In this document: positions 1 to 12,558 of the stretch, piece after piece
Position numbering within the stretch: position 1 is the stretch's first letter
Layout of the letters: every line of letters begins with the position of its first letter
Assembly: GCA_963921425.1 (NCBI GenBank)
Contig: OY992834.1
Location: forward strand, 23,697,923-23,761,922
Length of the DNA: 64,000 bases
Direction of reading: 5' to 3'
Origin: Dryas octopetala
Lineage: Eukaryota; Streptophyta; Magnoliopsida; Rosales; Rosaceae
Translations under genes and position numbers: made by a program
Notes under the pieces: generated by a model
Databases searched by the model: none
Told to the model about the DNA's origin: nothing
The model's input: only the letters and a program-made list of their open reading frames with translations

Positions 1-1539
1 CTAATCACCTATTAGTCCTAATTAAAGTCCTAAGTGTCTAAGCATCCACTCATACCTTGTATCCTCCTCTATTTATAAATAAAAATCCTCTGTTTCAATT
101 AAAGCCATCCTCTGTTTTCACACCATATACTTCATCTCTATTTCTAGACAATTTCTTTATTCACCCAAATCTCTATTTGTGTCCTATAACTACATACCAA
201 TATATCTCCCCTAAAACTAACAAATGTGATTGTTTTCCTTGACTTACAAGGTTTCGGATACCCTTAGAGCCAAGCTTTCGTGTTGGTCTGATCCATAGAA
301 TCATCAAGGTGAGGAATCCTAATCCCTGTGGTCTTAGTTTTGAGCTGGTTTGCTGTTTTGGTTTTCTGCAAAATCTAGTTTTTGGTTGTGTTGAAAGGAA
401 AAATTGATTTTCAAGGTTTTTATTTTAAAAAATTGACTTGCAGGTTTGTTTCAGTGATGTTAGGGTTTAAAAAGGAAATTTTTGGTGTTTTTAACCTTGA
501 TTTTGCTTTTTGGTTTGGGTTTTGATCGTGCTTGTTTAGATAGGGTTGTGATAGATAAAAAAAAAAAAAAAAATCACTTTTCACGTACTTATGTTTCAAG
601 TTTCGGCTAAAACCTGTTGTTTCTAACCTTTTGGGACTAAATCAAAATTTGTATTGTTTTGTATGGAGTATTGATCTCAATTTTTATGAGGGAAACTCGA
701 CTCGTTAATGAGATTTTCAAAACAAAAATCAAGTGAAACGAAGTTGAAATGAATTTGTAGTGATTTTCTAAAGATGGCTGAAAAGAATGGACTGATCAGT
801 GTTCTGATAGTTTCAACTTGGACGAGTATTTTTCACCCAGTCAAATTTGAGAACTTTTGGACGGATACAAAAATTATGAAAATTCGTACAAATTTTAAGG
901 TACAGTTCAGAAGGTTTCTAAATAAAAGAGTGTTTTAAAGAAAATTTATTTTATGGTAAGTTGGAGGTTTTTAACCACAAAAAATTCTTATTTAAGTTTC
1001 AGTTTTGAAACTTAATTTTCTTTTAAAGGTTTACACTTTGTTAATTTATTTGAGAAACAAATGAAAGGATTTTGTGTACTTAAGTGTATTGCTTGTGGTT
1101 TGTGTGTTTGTTAGGAAACCGAGTGGAGAACTTTGAGCTTAGAAGATTTGGCAGCCAGGTAGGGGGAGCCGGCCTACAAATTATGTTTTCCTATATGTAT
1201 AGACTACTATGTAGTATGCTTGTGTTTGCTAAGGGGTGAGGGTTGTGATGTTAATAGGCTTAAAAAGGAACTAAGAAAAGGAGCAGTATGTAATTAACTT
1301 ATTCACTCTTATCTAAGTGCTTTAATAATGGAAGTTAAGGGAAATAAAAGAGGGAATTGCCTAGACACTTTTCCACAGGACTTAGAGCCGATGTTGTGTA
1401 CGTTGTTGTTCTATCCTAGAACTTGAAGTATGAACCTTTTTCTCTCTACTTAACTTTTGGAAGAAAAGTGCTTGTTATTCTTATTGAACTCTCTCAAGTC
1501 TTTTGGTTGGAATAATCTTTAATTGTGAGTTTAATGAGA
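1..1539. other. Unassigned, LTR-like flank
   Basis: No coding region can be supported. A TATA-like string (TATTTATAAATAAA, about 70-83) is followed by a pyrimidine-rich stretch, and a poly-A run lies near 557-573. The general texture (TATA, CT-rich leader, then long T-rich non-coding DNA) resembles the large LTRs elsewhere in the window, so this may be part of an older LTR into which the 1545-4173 LTR inserted. That is inference; no second terminus is visible. Confidence 0.3.
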
Positions 1540-1544
1540 ATAAG

Positions 1545-4173
1545 TGACAGGACCGCCCCTGGATTTCGCCCTGAAACTCGGAGAGGTCCTGCGGGAATCC
1601 AAAATCAAGGAAAATTCTACCGAAAATTCGACAGAACCTCCCCTGAAAATGGACTAACCCCGAAATTTCAAACCTGTTAAAAAGCACTTCTAGAACAGCA
1701 ACCATCTCTACCACAACCAAAAGGGTCTCAGACCCGACAATTTCACAGAGAAATGTACTTAATATTTAAAGTAGTTATCAGAGCTTCTATTCTATTACAA
1801 GGAATTTCTACAAAAAAATTGAATGGCGCCTACAGAGTCCGAGTCAGAAGATGGACACAAATGCCTCGACGTTATTGGCTCGACCTCCACCAAAAGTACT
1901 ACCTGGGGGGAGGCAATTTAAGACAAAACAAGAGAAACTGTAAGATAACTCAGTAAGTGGACAGTTTAATGAAAATGTAATCAAAGATTTAATATCTCTT
2001 CAGGAAACCCTTCTCAATCACTTTTAACTCTAAGACTTCACGTTGCTCTTTGAAATCCCCCAATTTTAAATACTATTTTCAAAATCATTTTCGACAATCA
2101 TCTCCAATAGACCTCAATATACTGAAAAAGCAATAAAACTTTCCAAGCTGAAAAATAGCAAATCTGAACTGAAATTATCTTTATAAACTGATATCTCAAA
2201 TACTTATACTTAAAACTACACCATTCTTGTATCCGTACTGTAGACAATGTCCTGGCCACAATCCCGCGCACGGGCAGGCTCGAATCCTAGCCACAATCTC
2301 ATACGGAAGGGTCGCTCCGTACGAGCAGGCTCGTATCCTAGCCACAATCTCATACGGAGGGGTCGCTCCGTACGAGCAGGCTCGTATCCTAGCCACAATC
2401 CCGTGCATTTTACACAGGCAGGCTCGACCGGTCAATACGTGCATTTATACATCAGTTTTTAAATACTCTTTTCACAATTCCCTTTTAACAACCCAACTCA
2501 TAAAACATGTGTCTTTCCTCAACTCACAACATCTCAATTTTTAAAGTCATTAGTCTCAACCATAATATCATTTGAAGAAACTTAAATAATAATTCTCAAC
2601 ACAAATCCACCATTAAATCAATGAAATCATAAACATTTAGAAACATAAACTTTTATAAAAAATGAAGTCCACTCACAGTGCGAAATCAACGTTGATCCTC
2701 CGTCGGATTTTTCTTGAGCCTCATTGATATTGCGTTCTTCACCACGGTTAGATAAAACGCTCTCAAATCCATTCCCAAAGACCTGTCCAGCTGAACCTAA
2801 TTTCACCCAAGGATTTAAAACAAATCCCAAACTTAAAAAGAAACTTGTCCGAGACTCACTTCGGTCGGAAAGCTCGTCCTAGAGTGAAATCGGTATTAAC
2901 AAGGTGTCAAACTAGTTCTAAAATATCTTCGTTTTTCTCCAACAATAATTGAAACATCCAAAACCAACAATTCACACCAAATTGTCCCTTAATAATCCCT
3001 TAGTCATGAATTTACAATGGGGTTCGAATTTACTGAAAGTGCCGCCCACAGTGACTGCCCCGAAATAAATTTTTAGCCAAGAAATGCCTAATTCTTTAAA
3101 CCCACTCAATCCTTCAATCTTAAACCACAGTTGGGGTTCCTAGAAATAGAATTTGTTACTCAAAACAACAAAACTGCCCCCTAGTCCGAAAATTAAAGAA
3201 CAACCCGAAATGGCTTCAAAAACCCAATTTTCGACTTTTCACAATTACTCAAAATAAACAGCTAATACATAGGGAAAAGGAAGCTCATACCTCAAGGAGA
3301 AAACCCACTAAAACACTGGAGAATTCATGGTGAAAAACTAGCCAGAATTTGGAGAACAAGGCTGGCGGTTTGGGGGGTTTTCTGTGCTGTTTCCGCGGGT
3401 CAAGGGAGCTGCTCGAGGAAGGGGGAAGACTAGGGGTGTCGGCCGGCCTGAGGGGAGGTCGTCGGAGGTCGGCGACGGCGAGAGACGTTGGTGTTGGTGG
3501 CTGGTGGTCGCGCATAGAGAAGGGGAGAAAGAGAGAAATTGGGGGGCTCAGGGTGGACGGTCGGCGCCGGCGAGGGAGGGGGGTCGCACGGCTGTCTGGG
3601 TCGACAGGGAAGCGGCCGGCATCAAGGGTTGTGGTGGTGGTGGTGGCTGTGGCACCTCCTGGATTGCGGGCCGTCCCGGGGGGGTTGCGGGAGAGAGAGG
3701 AGGAAATAGAGAGAGAGAGAGAGTTGTAGAATTTTCTAGAGAGAAGAGAGAGAATCTGAATTTTCAGAAATAAAAATGGCTTTTTAAAACCCCTTAAGTG
3801 CAATTTTACACAATTGCCCCACACTTGTACGATCCGTAACTCCTAAACCGTGACTCGGATCAACGCGTGCTACATGTCTATGAAATCGTGGGCTCGAGAC
3901 CTTTGTAACGGGCCCAGAGTCAAAATCAAAAGCCCATTAGTTTTAAAAGTCAACTTTTGGGTCAATCCCAATTTAAAACGTAGATTAAAAATAAACCAAA
4001 ACCTTTTTATTTTCAAAATAAATTCCCAAAATGATCCAAATAAATTCTCAAAATACCTAAAATAATTTTTGAGAAAAATACGAAGTCTCACAATTCAATT
4101 TCTCACTACACCTCTAAATGGCCATTACGAATAAAAATTTGATTTCTTGTGAAATTCGGATTGGGTCGTTACA
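1545..4173 (-). mobile_element. Solo LTR, Ty3/gypsy type, about 2.6 kb
   Basis: The element reads TGACAGGACCGCC at its left end and GGGTCGTTACA at its right end, so on the minus strand it is TGTAACGACCC...GGTCCTGTCA with canonical TG/CA ends. It is bounded by a perfect 5-bp target duplication, ATAAG, at 1540-1544 and 4174-4178. No reverse transcriptase, integrase, primer-binding site or second LTR is found inside, which fits a solo LTR left by recombination. Its termini match the LTRs of the gag-bearing element at 44827-47032 and the solo LTR at 40345-43337. The GA/CT-rich block at 3.35-3.75 kb would be the transcribed leader; the long open frames there are compositional. Confidence 0.85.
2242..2405. 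repeat. 51-bp tandem repeats inside solo LTR
   Basis: Three copies of a unit beginning GCAGGCTCG start at 2274, 2325 and 2376, exactly 51 bp apart. Each contains CTAGCCACAATC and a short palindrome around CGTACGAGCAGGCTCGT. Equivalent but different tandem blocks occur in the other two large LTRs. Confidence 0.85.
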
Positions 4174-4178
4174 ATAAG

Positions 4179-5629
4179 AATATGGATGTTAATTTGAATT
4201 GTTATAAGATTCTTGTATTTGATTTATGAATTCAGCTTGTGCTTAACAACAAGATCATTTGAACAAGACCCTATTTTGTGTGCCTCAAAATTGGCTGGGA
4301 ATTGTGTACTTGCTACCATGATAGTGTTTTTATCATACATATCATGTCATTAGTTCATACATACTTTTGAAATGTTGAGACTAATGAAGTTGAAGTGTTT
4401 GGACCTTTTTGACTTGAAACCGTGGGTTTCGTTTTGTAAAACTTGGGTTCGAATCCCTAAAACATCGATGTGTGGACCCTAGAGGGGTTACGTTTTAAGA
4501 GTATGCCTGGAGGGCGACATGTTGTGAGGCAACCAGTTTGTGTTGTAATAGCAGCCTCTGTCGGCCTTGGATGGACGTTTCGCTATCTGAATTTGCCAAT
4601 ATGGAATGGGAATTAAGGGAGTAGGATAGTTGACATGAAGAGCCCGTCAGTACTAAGGTCCACTTTTATTTAGGTTATTGATTACGTTAGCAATAATCCA
4701 CAGGTATGCTTGCATGGCACTATTCACATTGCATGATCACGCATGAGATTAATTTGGGAATGTTGACTAATGAATTAATCTGAAACCGTGTATACTATTG
4801 GAATTTGGTATAATATTGTGCTATAATTTTTCTATTGATTGAATGGTTGGCTTGTACAATATTATGATGATCTCATTTGGTTAATGCAAAAGAATAGAAA
4901 CTCTAGGAAAGTACTGAAGTGATGATTGTGTTTATCCTAAATGTTTTTTATACGTCTTTTCTTGAAAACCTTATTTTAGTATCGAGTATCTTACTGCGTG
5001 TAAAAAGCTTTGAGTTGATGAGCAAAGGATCAGCTGTTTTGGTGATGATCACCCTACACAGACTCTTTTACAAGTAACTCTAAATACTAATTTGGAATTC
5101 AAAGTATGACATCAAAATTCGACGTTTCATTTCTAACTCCTCCTCACCAATCTGATCGCCTATCAGATTCACTAACGAAGAAGAGGATCCATCCATGATT
5201 GAGTGGGTAACTAACTCCGTCTACTTAGTTAACCGGGCCGATAGTTTCTCTTTTATTTATTTCTTCATGGCTCATAAAAATTTGTAAATGGATTTGTTTT
5301 ACCTTGTAAGAACAAGTTTTCTTTAAAATGTTGTTTTAGGTGATGTCTTCAATCCTTTGAATTTCTAATCCAAAGAGGTACTTATTTTAGTATTTAACTT
5401 TGGAGTCAAGCCTATTTCATATTAAAGAATTAGACTGACAAGTCTTAAACTGGGTTCACAATTATTTATTTGTTTCCTTGTGCACCTACTTATTTCCAAT
5501 TATATCTTTGTTGAAAGTTTGAGTATTAGCCTTAACATTAATGGAAAAGCATAACAAAATTTATTTCTAAGTAACAAACAAAATATTTTTTTTTTTTAAT
5601 TTAATCCATTAACGTGACAGCTGCCATGT
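4179..5629. other. Unassigned, LTR-like sequence
   Basis: No gene is supported. The stretch around 4500-4650 and 5000-5330 has a run order similar to the end of the 23500-26621 LTR (for example CATGGCTCA after a T-rich tract near 5265 and near 26542). It could be the remainder of an older LTR interrupted by the 1545-4173 element. Confidence 0.3.
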
Positions 5630-6560
5630 CTCATATCTCCTAGGCTCAGATTTGGGACATATATGACACAATGCCTTCGAGCTGGGTATAACCTTTGGCA
5701 AAAAGGCGTGCCTTGAAGCGCTCAATGCTTCCATCATAATTTCGTTTGACTTTGTAGACCCATTTACAACCGATAGGTCATTTTTTGGCAGGGAGTGGAA
5801 CAAGATTCCCAATGGAATTAGCTTCAAAGTCTTGCAACTACGCACGCATGGCATCACACCAGTGAGGAATAAGAGAAGTCTGTGAATAGGAAGTAGGTTC
5901 CTCGACAATAGATATAGAAGGTACAAAAACATGGTGAGAAGTAGAAAGCTTGGAATAGGTGAGATAATGAGATAAAGGATAGCGTGTACCTTTTTGAACC
6001 TGAGGAGAAGGAGAAGAAATGGCATGGATGTTGTGAAAATGGTAGTCAAGTAACTTGATGGGCGGTCCTCGGATGTGGGGCCAAGATCATCCTTAGAAGG
6101 AGGAAATGAAGACGGTGAGGGGTTGGTGGTGGGAGAAGTGGGAGTATTGGATGGAGCTTGAGTGGATGAAGTTGGAAGTGAAGTGGAAGTGGATGGAGTT
6201 GGAGTAGGAGTAAGTGGAGTTGGAATGGAAGTGGGAGTGCATGGAGGAGACTCTTCGTGATAAGTAGTAGCAGCAGCAGGTGTACGTAGGTGGTAATGAG
6301 TCAATGACAACACGTGGGGGTGAATTTTTTAGTGTAGCGAAAAGAATGTTTGGAACTATATGATTGTCAAAATCATCTGCTGGAAGTGGGCGCATATTTG
6401 GTTGAGGGTACGGTTTCATAAGGGAAATGAGTTTCCAAAAATTGTACATCTCGACTAATGAGTATTTTATTTGTAGCATAATCATAAATTTTATATGATT
6501 ATTTAGGGATTTGAAACCAAGGTTACTTTGATAACCCGGCGTTACTCTCAAACCCATCAT
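5630..6560 (-). pseudogene. Ty1/copia polyprotein remnant (integrase tail to RT start)
   Basis: Read on the minus strand, several short frames match the copia polyprotein in the right order. Near 6480-6400 is the segment after integrase (TNKILISRDVQFLETHF). A low-complexity Pro/Ser/Thr linker follows at about 6290-6110. At about 5850-5680 is the start of the reverse transcriptase domain ([12 protein letters not shown] and then ERFKARL). The frame changes and stop codons make it non-functional. The longest open frame here (5609-6313) is mostly the linker and then runs out of register with the RT homology, so it is not a protein. No LTR can be assigned to it. Confidence 0.75.
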
Positions 6561-7344
6561 AATAAGCATAATCATAATAGCATGTTATAGCAATTTAATT
6601 AAAAATGACATACACAAGAGTTCATAGTCAGAAATGTAGGATAAATCTCCCTACCTGAAATCCAATTCTCTTCACGTATTTTCTTTCACAACCTTCCACG
6701 TTCGTGTACGGTCCTATCTCGACAAGTTGGGAATCAACACCTCGGCAACTAGTGAAATCATAAACCTTAACCTCTTAATGATTTGGGCAACTGAGTAACT
6801 AGGAATCCAGTAAAAAGATATTTTCGAAAAGAGAAAAAAAATTCTAAGTTAGGAAATGACAACAAATAAGGGAAGACGATCTGACCTTTCCTTTAGTCAC
6901 ACGTTGCTAGTTACTAGTCCTAAGTGGACCAAACTCTACTCTTTCGAAGTTAGTTAAGGGTTTACAAGTTTCAAGTTTTATCTTAAAGTCAAACTACTTG
7001 ACTAATTGCTTTAGCTCTAGATGTTTGGTCGAGAGATCGAGCATTTCTCTTTCAGAAATCACAAAGACTTAACCAAGTCAGAAAAGGTTTGTTTGAGGCC
7101 AACATTACGACCCCATGCCACCATGCTTCACAGTTTTCAGCCCAAAGCCAGTATGGGTTTGCCTTTTTTCTTTTCTGATATATCAATAACTAAAAAGTGA
7201 TCCCCCAACCTCCAGTTTTCACGCCCAACAATTAACTTTTTTTTTTTTTTAACATCAACGAAAACTAAAATTGGGAGCTAAAAGAAATTATTATAATAGC
7301 TAAAAATTTAAATGGGGTCTAACCATGCTCTAGGAGGTGGCCAG
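6561..7344. other. Unassigned AT-rich sequence
   Basis: I see no coding region, RNA gene or clear repeat terminus here. It may be part of the same decayed copia element as 5630-6560. Confidence 0.3.
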
Positions 7345-7985
7345 TAGTGTTTGACTCCAAGCCTTAATCTTGAGCATGATTATTATTAGGAAAATCTTGT
7401 TTTCCGGCCTCCAAATAAGCCGTATTTTCACCTAGAACCCCCGAGTGCATTGGATTCTCCAATTATTTTCTTCAACTCGAAATCTGTCAATTTATCCAAA
7501 TCAGCTTTGTCTCCCATCACCATGTCAATTTTCATGGCTTCTTCATATAAGGCTACATCTTCGATTTGCTTGACTTTGTCAACTTTTATGGTTGACTCAC
7601 ACATTACAGCACTCAGAACTTCATGGCCAACCAAAGTTTTATCTTTTTGAACAAATTGAGGATTTGGTTGGAGTAGAGTTGACTTCCTCCAAAAGATTGA
7701 CACTTGAACCTAGCCCCCCGAGCATACTAAGATCAAAGATGGGCTCATTATAATCATAGGAGTCATAGATTGACTCCATGTCAAAATTAAATTTAGGCAA
7801 GATAGCTTTTTTTTCTTTGAGATTTTCTTCTTCCACTTCTTCACGGCCAACCAATTTTTCTTATTCCACCTTTTCTAAATTTTCTTCTTTTTCAATAGAA
7901 GGTGGTGGCCCAATCTTAAGATGGGTCTTAGGAAAAAGATTGCGCCGCAAACCCATCACAAGAGTTTCATGGTCAACATAAATTT
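7345..7985 (-). pseudogene. Broken unidentified coding remnant
   Basis: Two overlapping minus-strand frames (about 7981-7639 and 7703-7428) form one acidic, Glu/Lys-rich protein fragment broken by a stop near 7855 and a frameshift near 7680-7660. The residues include DMESIYDSYDYNEPIFDLSM and, in the second part, DKLTDFELKKIIGESNALG. I do not recognise the family; the acidic YDxYD pattern is sometimes seen in linker regions of gypsy-type polyproteins, so a retroelement origin is possible. It ends at the truncated copia LTR at 8011. Confidence 0.35.
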
Positions 7986-8010
7986 TTCTTTTACTCTTAT
8001 GCTGACAAAT

Positions 8011-8153
8011 TTGAATACCGAGTCTCATGGATCAAGATATGTATTTATAGTTAATTGAATTTCCGCCTTAAGTAATTGTGTGAGTACGTCATGAAGTTCT
8101 AGGTCTCGGATTTATGGATTGAGTCTAATGATTTACTCAATATAAAGTTTACA
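8011..8153 (+). repeat. Truncated 5' LTR of copia element
   Basis: Starting at AATACCGAGTCTCATGG this matches 12902-13040 and ends in AAAGTTTACA like the 3' LTR. The first 340 bp or so of the LTR are missing, replaced by the unrelated coding remnant to the left. Confidence 0.8.
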
Positions 8154-8170
8154 TGTGGTATCAGAGCCAT
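8154..8170 (+). other. Primer-binding site (initiator tRNA-Met)
   Basis: TGTGGTATCAGAGCCATGG directly follows the LTR end. It contains the TGGTATCAGAGC complement of the initiator tRNA-Met 3' end that most plant LTR retrotransposons use. Confidence 0.8.
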
Positions 8171-8527
8171 GGTCAAGAACCTTCATGATTTTCCATTATA
8201 GATTATAATATTTTTATTTATTTCAATAACTTATATTATTAGTTATTTATTTCAAGTCTTGATATATATATATATATATATATCAAATATTTGATTTGGA
8301 TCAGACATGTGTATGTTTTAATGGTTTTACTACTATATTTGATTTATATTAGTAATATATATTTATATATTAATGATAATACACATATAGGTGATTTGAT
8401 GATTACTCAATGAAATTTTGGGTTTTTGAATATTTTGATATATGATTACAGATGAATCTGCTTTGGTATATGGCTGATTCAATTTCGTTTTGATATATGC
8501 ATGAATAGTGGATATCAATTGGTTGAA

Positions 8528-8893
8528 GGGATTAATGCCATTTTGCTCCCCCGACTATTACACTTGTATCAGTTTGCTCCCCAGACTTCTAATTTGGAAA
8601 ATTAAGGACTCTGACTTTTTCAATTTTGCCAATTGAGGTTTTTTTGTCAATTTACACATTTTTTATCCAAATCTTTGAGGGCAAAATGGTCCCTTCCAAT
8701 TAGATCTTATCATTTTTTTCTCATGCATCATTTTTCCTCTTTTATTTCTTGCTAAATTTTGCTTGATAAATTGACGGAATATCCTAAATTGGCTAAATTG
8801 ACAAAGTCAAGGTCCTTATTTTTCTAAATTAATAGTCTGGGGAGCAAAATGATACAAGTGTCATAGTCTGGGGAGCAAAATGGCATTAATCCC
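8528..8893. mobile_element. 366-bp Mutator-like MITE
   Basis: The ends are inverted repeats starting GGGATTAATGCCATTTTG, and the inverted similarity continues with GCTCCCC-type and AATTGGC/GCCAATT strings inside. A perfect 9-bp target duplication, TTGGTTGAA, lies at 8519-8527 and 8894-8902. A 9-bp duplication plus long terminal inverted repeats indicates a non-autonomous Mutator-like element. It has no coding capacity and sits in the copia element, so it is the younger of the two. Confidence 0.85.
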
Positions 8894-10212
8894 TTGGTTG
8901 AATTAATTGATATCAATGATCAGTTTTGATATCCATGAGTCTTTTCTAATGAATAAAATAGAAATTGTAGCAATATAGTTAAAAGCAGTATGATGGAAGG
9001 ACTTTCCATAAAGTCTAGGAAAGATTGAATAGATTAAGCATTATGTCTATGTGAATGACTTGAAAAAGCAAGATAAATTAAGACTATGCTCCCTAAAATT
9101 GAAAGTGCTAGAGGATTCTTAAAAAATGTTGTAAATTGTTTCAAGACTGCTGACATGTATCTTACATGGACATTAAGGAATAAGCTCTTGGCATGCGAAG
9201 CATGAATGAGTATATTCTTGAAACAACTAATTAAGCAGCAAAATTTAAGATCTTAAGGATGAATGTGAATGAGTTCTTGGTAAATTAATTTTTACTCTTT
9301 GCCTCTTTAGTATGGACTATTTCAAATTCACTATAACACTATTAAGGACAAGTGGAATGTGAATAGCACTTGACTAGTATGTTTGACTAAGAAGACGAAA
9401 GGCTTAAACAATAAAGACATAATTTTGTTCATCCCGTAAGTCAAGAAGCTGAAAAGAGATTTGGGTAAAAGCCTGCAAAGGCATGAAGTGAGGACTACCC
9501 AAAATTAATAAACCTGCTAATGTGTTGAGGCTCATAAGAAAGAACTGGAAGATGATAAATAATATTTCTTTCAAAGTTGGAGCATTTTAAGAAAGATTGC
9601 TTGGTTCGGAAAAACAAGGTACACATTTCTGAGTTCATCAATTAGTTAGTATGTGTAAAATCATGTAGATCAAAGATTATAAATTTATAGCGTGCATGTG
9701 GTTATTTTCATTCTCTTTGATGGCCTATATATATAAGACGTTTGACTATTGATTATTGATATTTATAAGTCGATTGGCTACTGTGTTTATCCTTAATATA
9801 TATCTTACGTTCCATGCCTTTGACGATTCATTATTAATTTATATAAATCGTTTGGCTACTACTTTTATTGATATAATTATAATATGGGCTTTTATTGATC
9901 GATTAAATGTGTGTCCATAAGGATGAATATTCTATAAGTTTCCTTTTGGAATTCATTTGCCTATATATTGTTGACTTTCATGTATATTAATTAATAATTT
10001 AATATACATATCTAACAGTTTTGATATATGAATTTTATTTGATTTGGATGCTATTACAATCATCAATTTCTTTTGCCATGATTATATACTGTTCAAAGTT
10101 ACATGTATACAAGAAATTATGATGAACTGAATGTATATAATCATTGACTATAGACAAGTCGATTGACTTGTTCTGTTGACTATTGTTTATATATGAGCAT
10201 GATCAGCTACAC

Positions 10213-10701
10213 GATTATATATATATATTAAACATCCGAAAGTATATATATATATATACAGGTTCCTTCTGTTGAGGTATACCTCAACTTATTTATGTTG
10301 AGGTATACCCTGTTGGGGCCCACACGAGTCGTTTTGTGTCAATCCGAACCGTTCAATTTTTACATCTCCGTAGATAGATCATCCTTGCAAAAAATTAGCC
10401 AAATCGGAAATCATTTGCCTATCTAACTTTGATCAAATAAATGGACGAACCAAATATTTTCGATAAAACCGTCCATTTGTTTTATCAAAGTTAGATAGGC
10501 AAATGATTTCCGATTTGGCTAATTTTTTGCAAGGATGATCTATCAATGAAGATGATCCTTGCGAACGGTTCAGATCGACACAAAACGACTTGTGTGGGCC
10601 CCAATAAGGTCATACCTCAACATAAATAAGTTGAGGTATACCTCAACAGAAGGAACCTGTATATATATATATATACTTTCGGATGTTTAATATATATAAT
10701 C
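10213..10701. mobile_element. Palindromic (foldback) MITE, copy 1, TA-flanked
   Basis: The core 10261-10657 (397 bp) starts GGTTCCTTCTGTTGAGG and ends in the reverse complement; two arms of nearly 200 bp pair almost completely. The flanks are also palindromic: a (TA)n run and CATCCGAAAG on the left mirror CTTTCGGATG and a (TA)n run on the right, extending the inverted repeat to 10213-10701. A second 397-bp copy lies at 38096-38492 in the opposite orientation. No coding capacity. TA-microsatellite flanks recall the Micron class of plant MITEs. Confidence 0.85.
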
Positions 10702-11639
10702 ATGCCTTTATATATATATTGTTTGAGGATTGTATTTCTTTAATCAAGAGATTGCATGTTTTACCTTTAAATATTGATACTAATACTCATGTATGTATGG
10801 TTTGGTGTTCACCACAGTGCTCCAGTCCATGATTATGAGTATTAGGTTAATGTTTAGATTTTATATTTATATTAGAATAGATTGAGTGTTCACCACAGTG
10901 TCCCAATTTGTAGTTATAGAAATTGGATCATTATGTTTGTATTCATATCATGCATGAGTTGGTTGCCCACAGGTACAAATATGATATTGAATCATAAATC
11001 TGTTGATATTTATTAAACAATAAAACGGTGTGGCATATTCTTGGACTTAGAAAATATAGGACATCCACAGATGCCATATTTTCTTTAATTGATTAACATG
11101 TCACCCTATTAAGCATGTCTAAATTTCAACAGTTTTATTTTCTTGAAAATTATTGTGTTGTGTATTATTAGGAATAATATTAATGTGTTGAGCATACTTA
11201 TTATATTGCAGTTTCTCTTCCCATATCCCTTTATTCGCAAGTCTCATCCTTTTCTAAATTTAATGGGACTAATTTTTGGAATGGAATGAGCAAGTACAGT
11301 TTAGTTTGGGGGTTCTAGACCTTGATATGTCACTTCTCATTGATGAACCCGCTGTTCTTACCGAGTCAAGTAGCGAGGATGAGAAGTATATTCATCAAGC
11401 ATGGTCTAGGTCCAACAGACTCAGCCTGATGTTTTTGTGAATGACGCTTGTTGCAAACATTAAGACATCCCTATCGGAAATCGACAAGGTATGTCTATTA
11501 AGGAAGTCAATATATGGACTTAAAAAGGCTTCCTGACAATGATATTTTAAGTTTCTTGATACCATTACTTCTTATGGATTTAAAGAAAACACCGTTAATC
11601 AGTGTATATACCTAAATATTAGTGAGAGTAATTTTCTGC

Positions 11640-12180
11640 AATAAATTGTTGAGGTATTTACAAGGGACAAAAGACCAAAATGCTCACGTTTAGGTAGAGT
11701 AACTACCTTGAGGTGATTGGTTACTCATATTATGGAGGGTGTGTAGATAGCTTAAAGAGCACTTTCGGCTATATATGTGTTTCTTCTCACAAAAGGGGCC
11801 GTTTCATGGAAGAGTGCTAAGCAGAGCATCATTGTTTCATCTACCATGGAAGCTGAATTCGTAGCCTGTTTTGAAGTTACAAATCATGGGTTATGGTTGC
11901 GAAATGTAATTTCAGGACTTTGAGTTGTGGATTCTATCTCTAGGCCATTTAAAATTTATTGTGATAATGTCGCGCGCAGCAGTGTTCTTTTCAATGAACG
12001 ATAGTATACTAAGGCAGCTAAGCACATTAAAGTGAAATACCTATCAATTAAGGAAGAAGTTTAGAAACAATGAGTGTCAATTGAACATATTAGTATGAGT
12101 GTTAATATAGCAGATCCACTCACGAAAGGGCTGGCACCAAAGACATTCATGAAGCATGCTGAAGGAATGGATCTTGAGTG
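11640..12180 (+). pseudogene. Copia RNase H domain remnant
   Basis: In shifting frames the sequence encodes recognisable RNase H pieces: VSSTMEAEF near 11848, KIYCDNV near 11952, and the end-of-polyprotein motif NIADPLTKGL near 12110. Stops and frameshifts separate them. This places the 3' end of the polyprotein about 380 bp before the 3' LTR, as expected for copia elements. Confidence 0.75.
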
Positions 12181-12558
12181 TAGCCATTAGAATAACTTAA
12201 TTGTGGATTGCTAGTGCTTATTTATTTGACATGATATTTTCCCGACTTTAAAAGTTTTATGTCTTTCATTATTGTATACATACATGTGAATGAATGAATG
12301 TGACAGAAGTAGTCTTTTAAAGACATTATGAGACCATTAATGAACGACCCAACTTATAGGCTTAGCTAGATAAGCCATTGTGTCATAGTACATGGAAGGA
12401 ACCGTACTTTTGAAAGTATATGGAACCGTCCTGACTCACACAGTGGTTTATTTAACTAAGGTAAACCATTAGAGTGACTATTTCAATTTTTATTGCGCGC
12501 TTGTGTTCTTAAATTAGATAATAATAATTAGGATTATTATAAGAACCAAGTGGGAGAC

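Noticed and set aside
1770..1784. Primer-site-like GTTATCAGAGC inside two solo LTRs (also near 40577)
   Set aside because: It is on the strand opposite to the LTR orientation, differs from the tRNA complement by an insertion, and no LTR end precedes it.
3285..3824. Open frames of 126-179 residues on both strands, Gly/Arg- or Pro/Ser-rich
   Set aside because: They lie in the GC- and GA-rich leader zone of a solo LTR, overlap in three frames, and show compositional bias without any domain.
5609..6313. 234-residue minus-strand protein
   Set aside because: Most of it is a low-complexity linker and an out-of-register reading of a copia remnant; true RT similarity is in a different frame.
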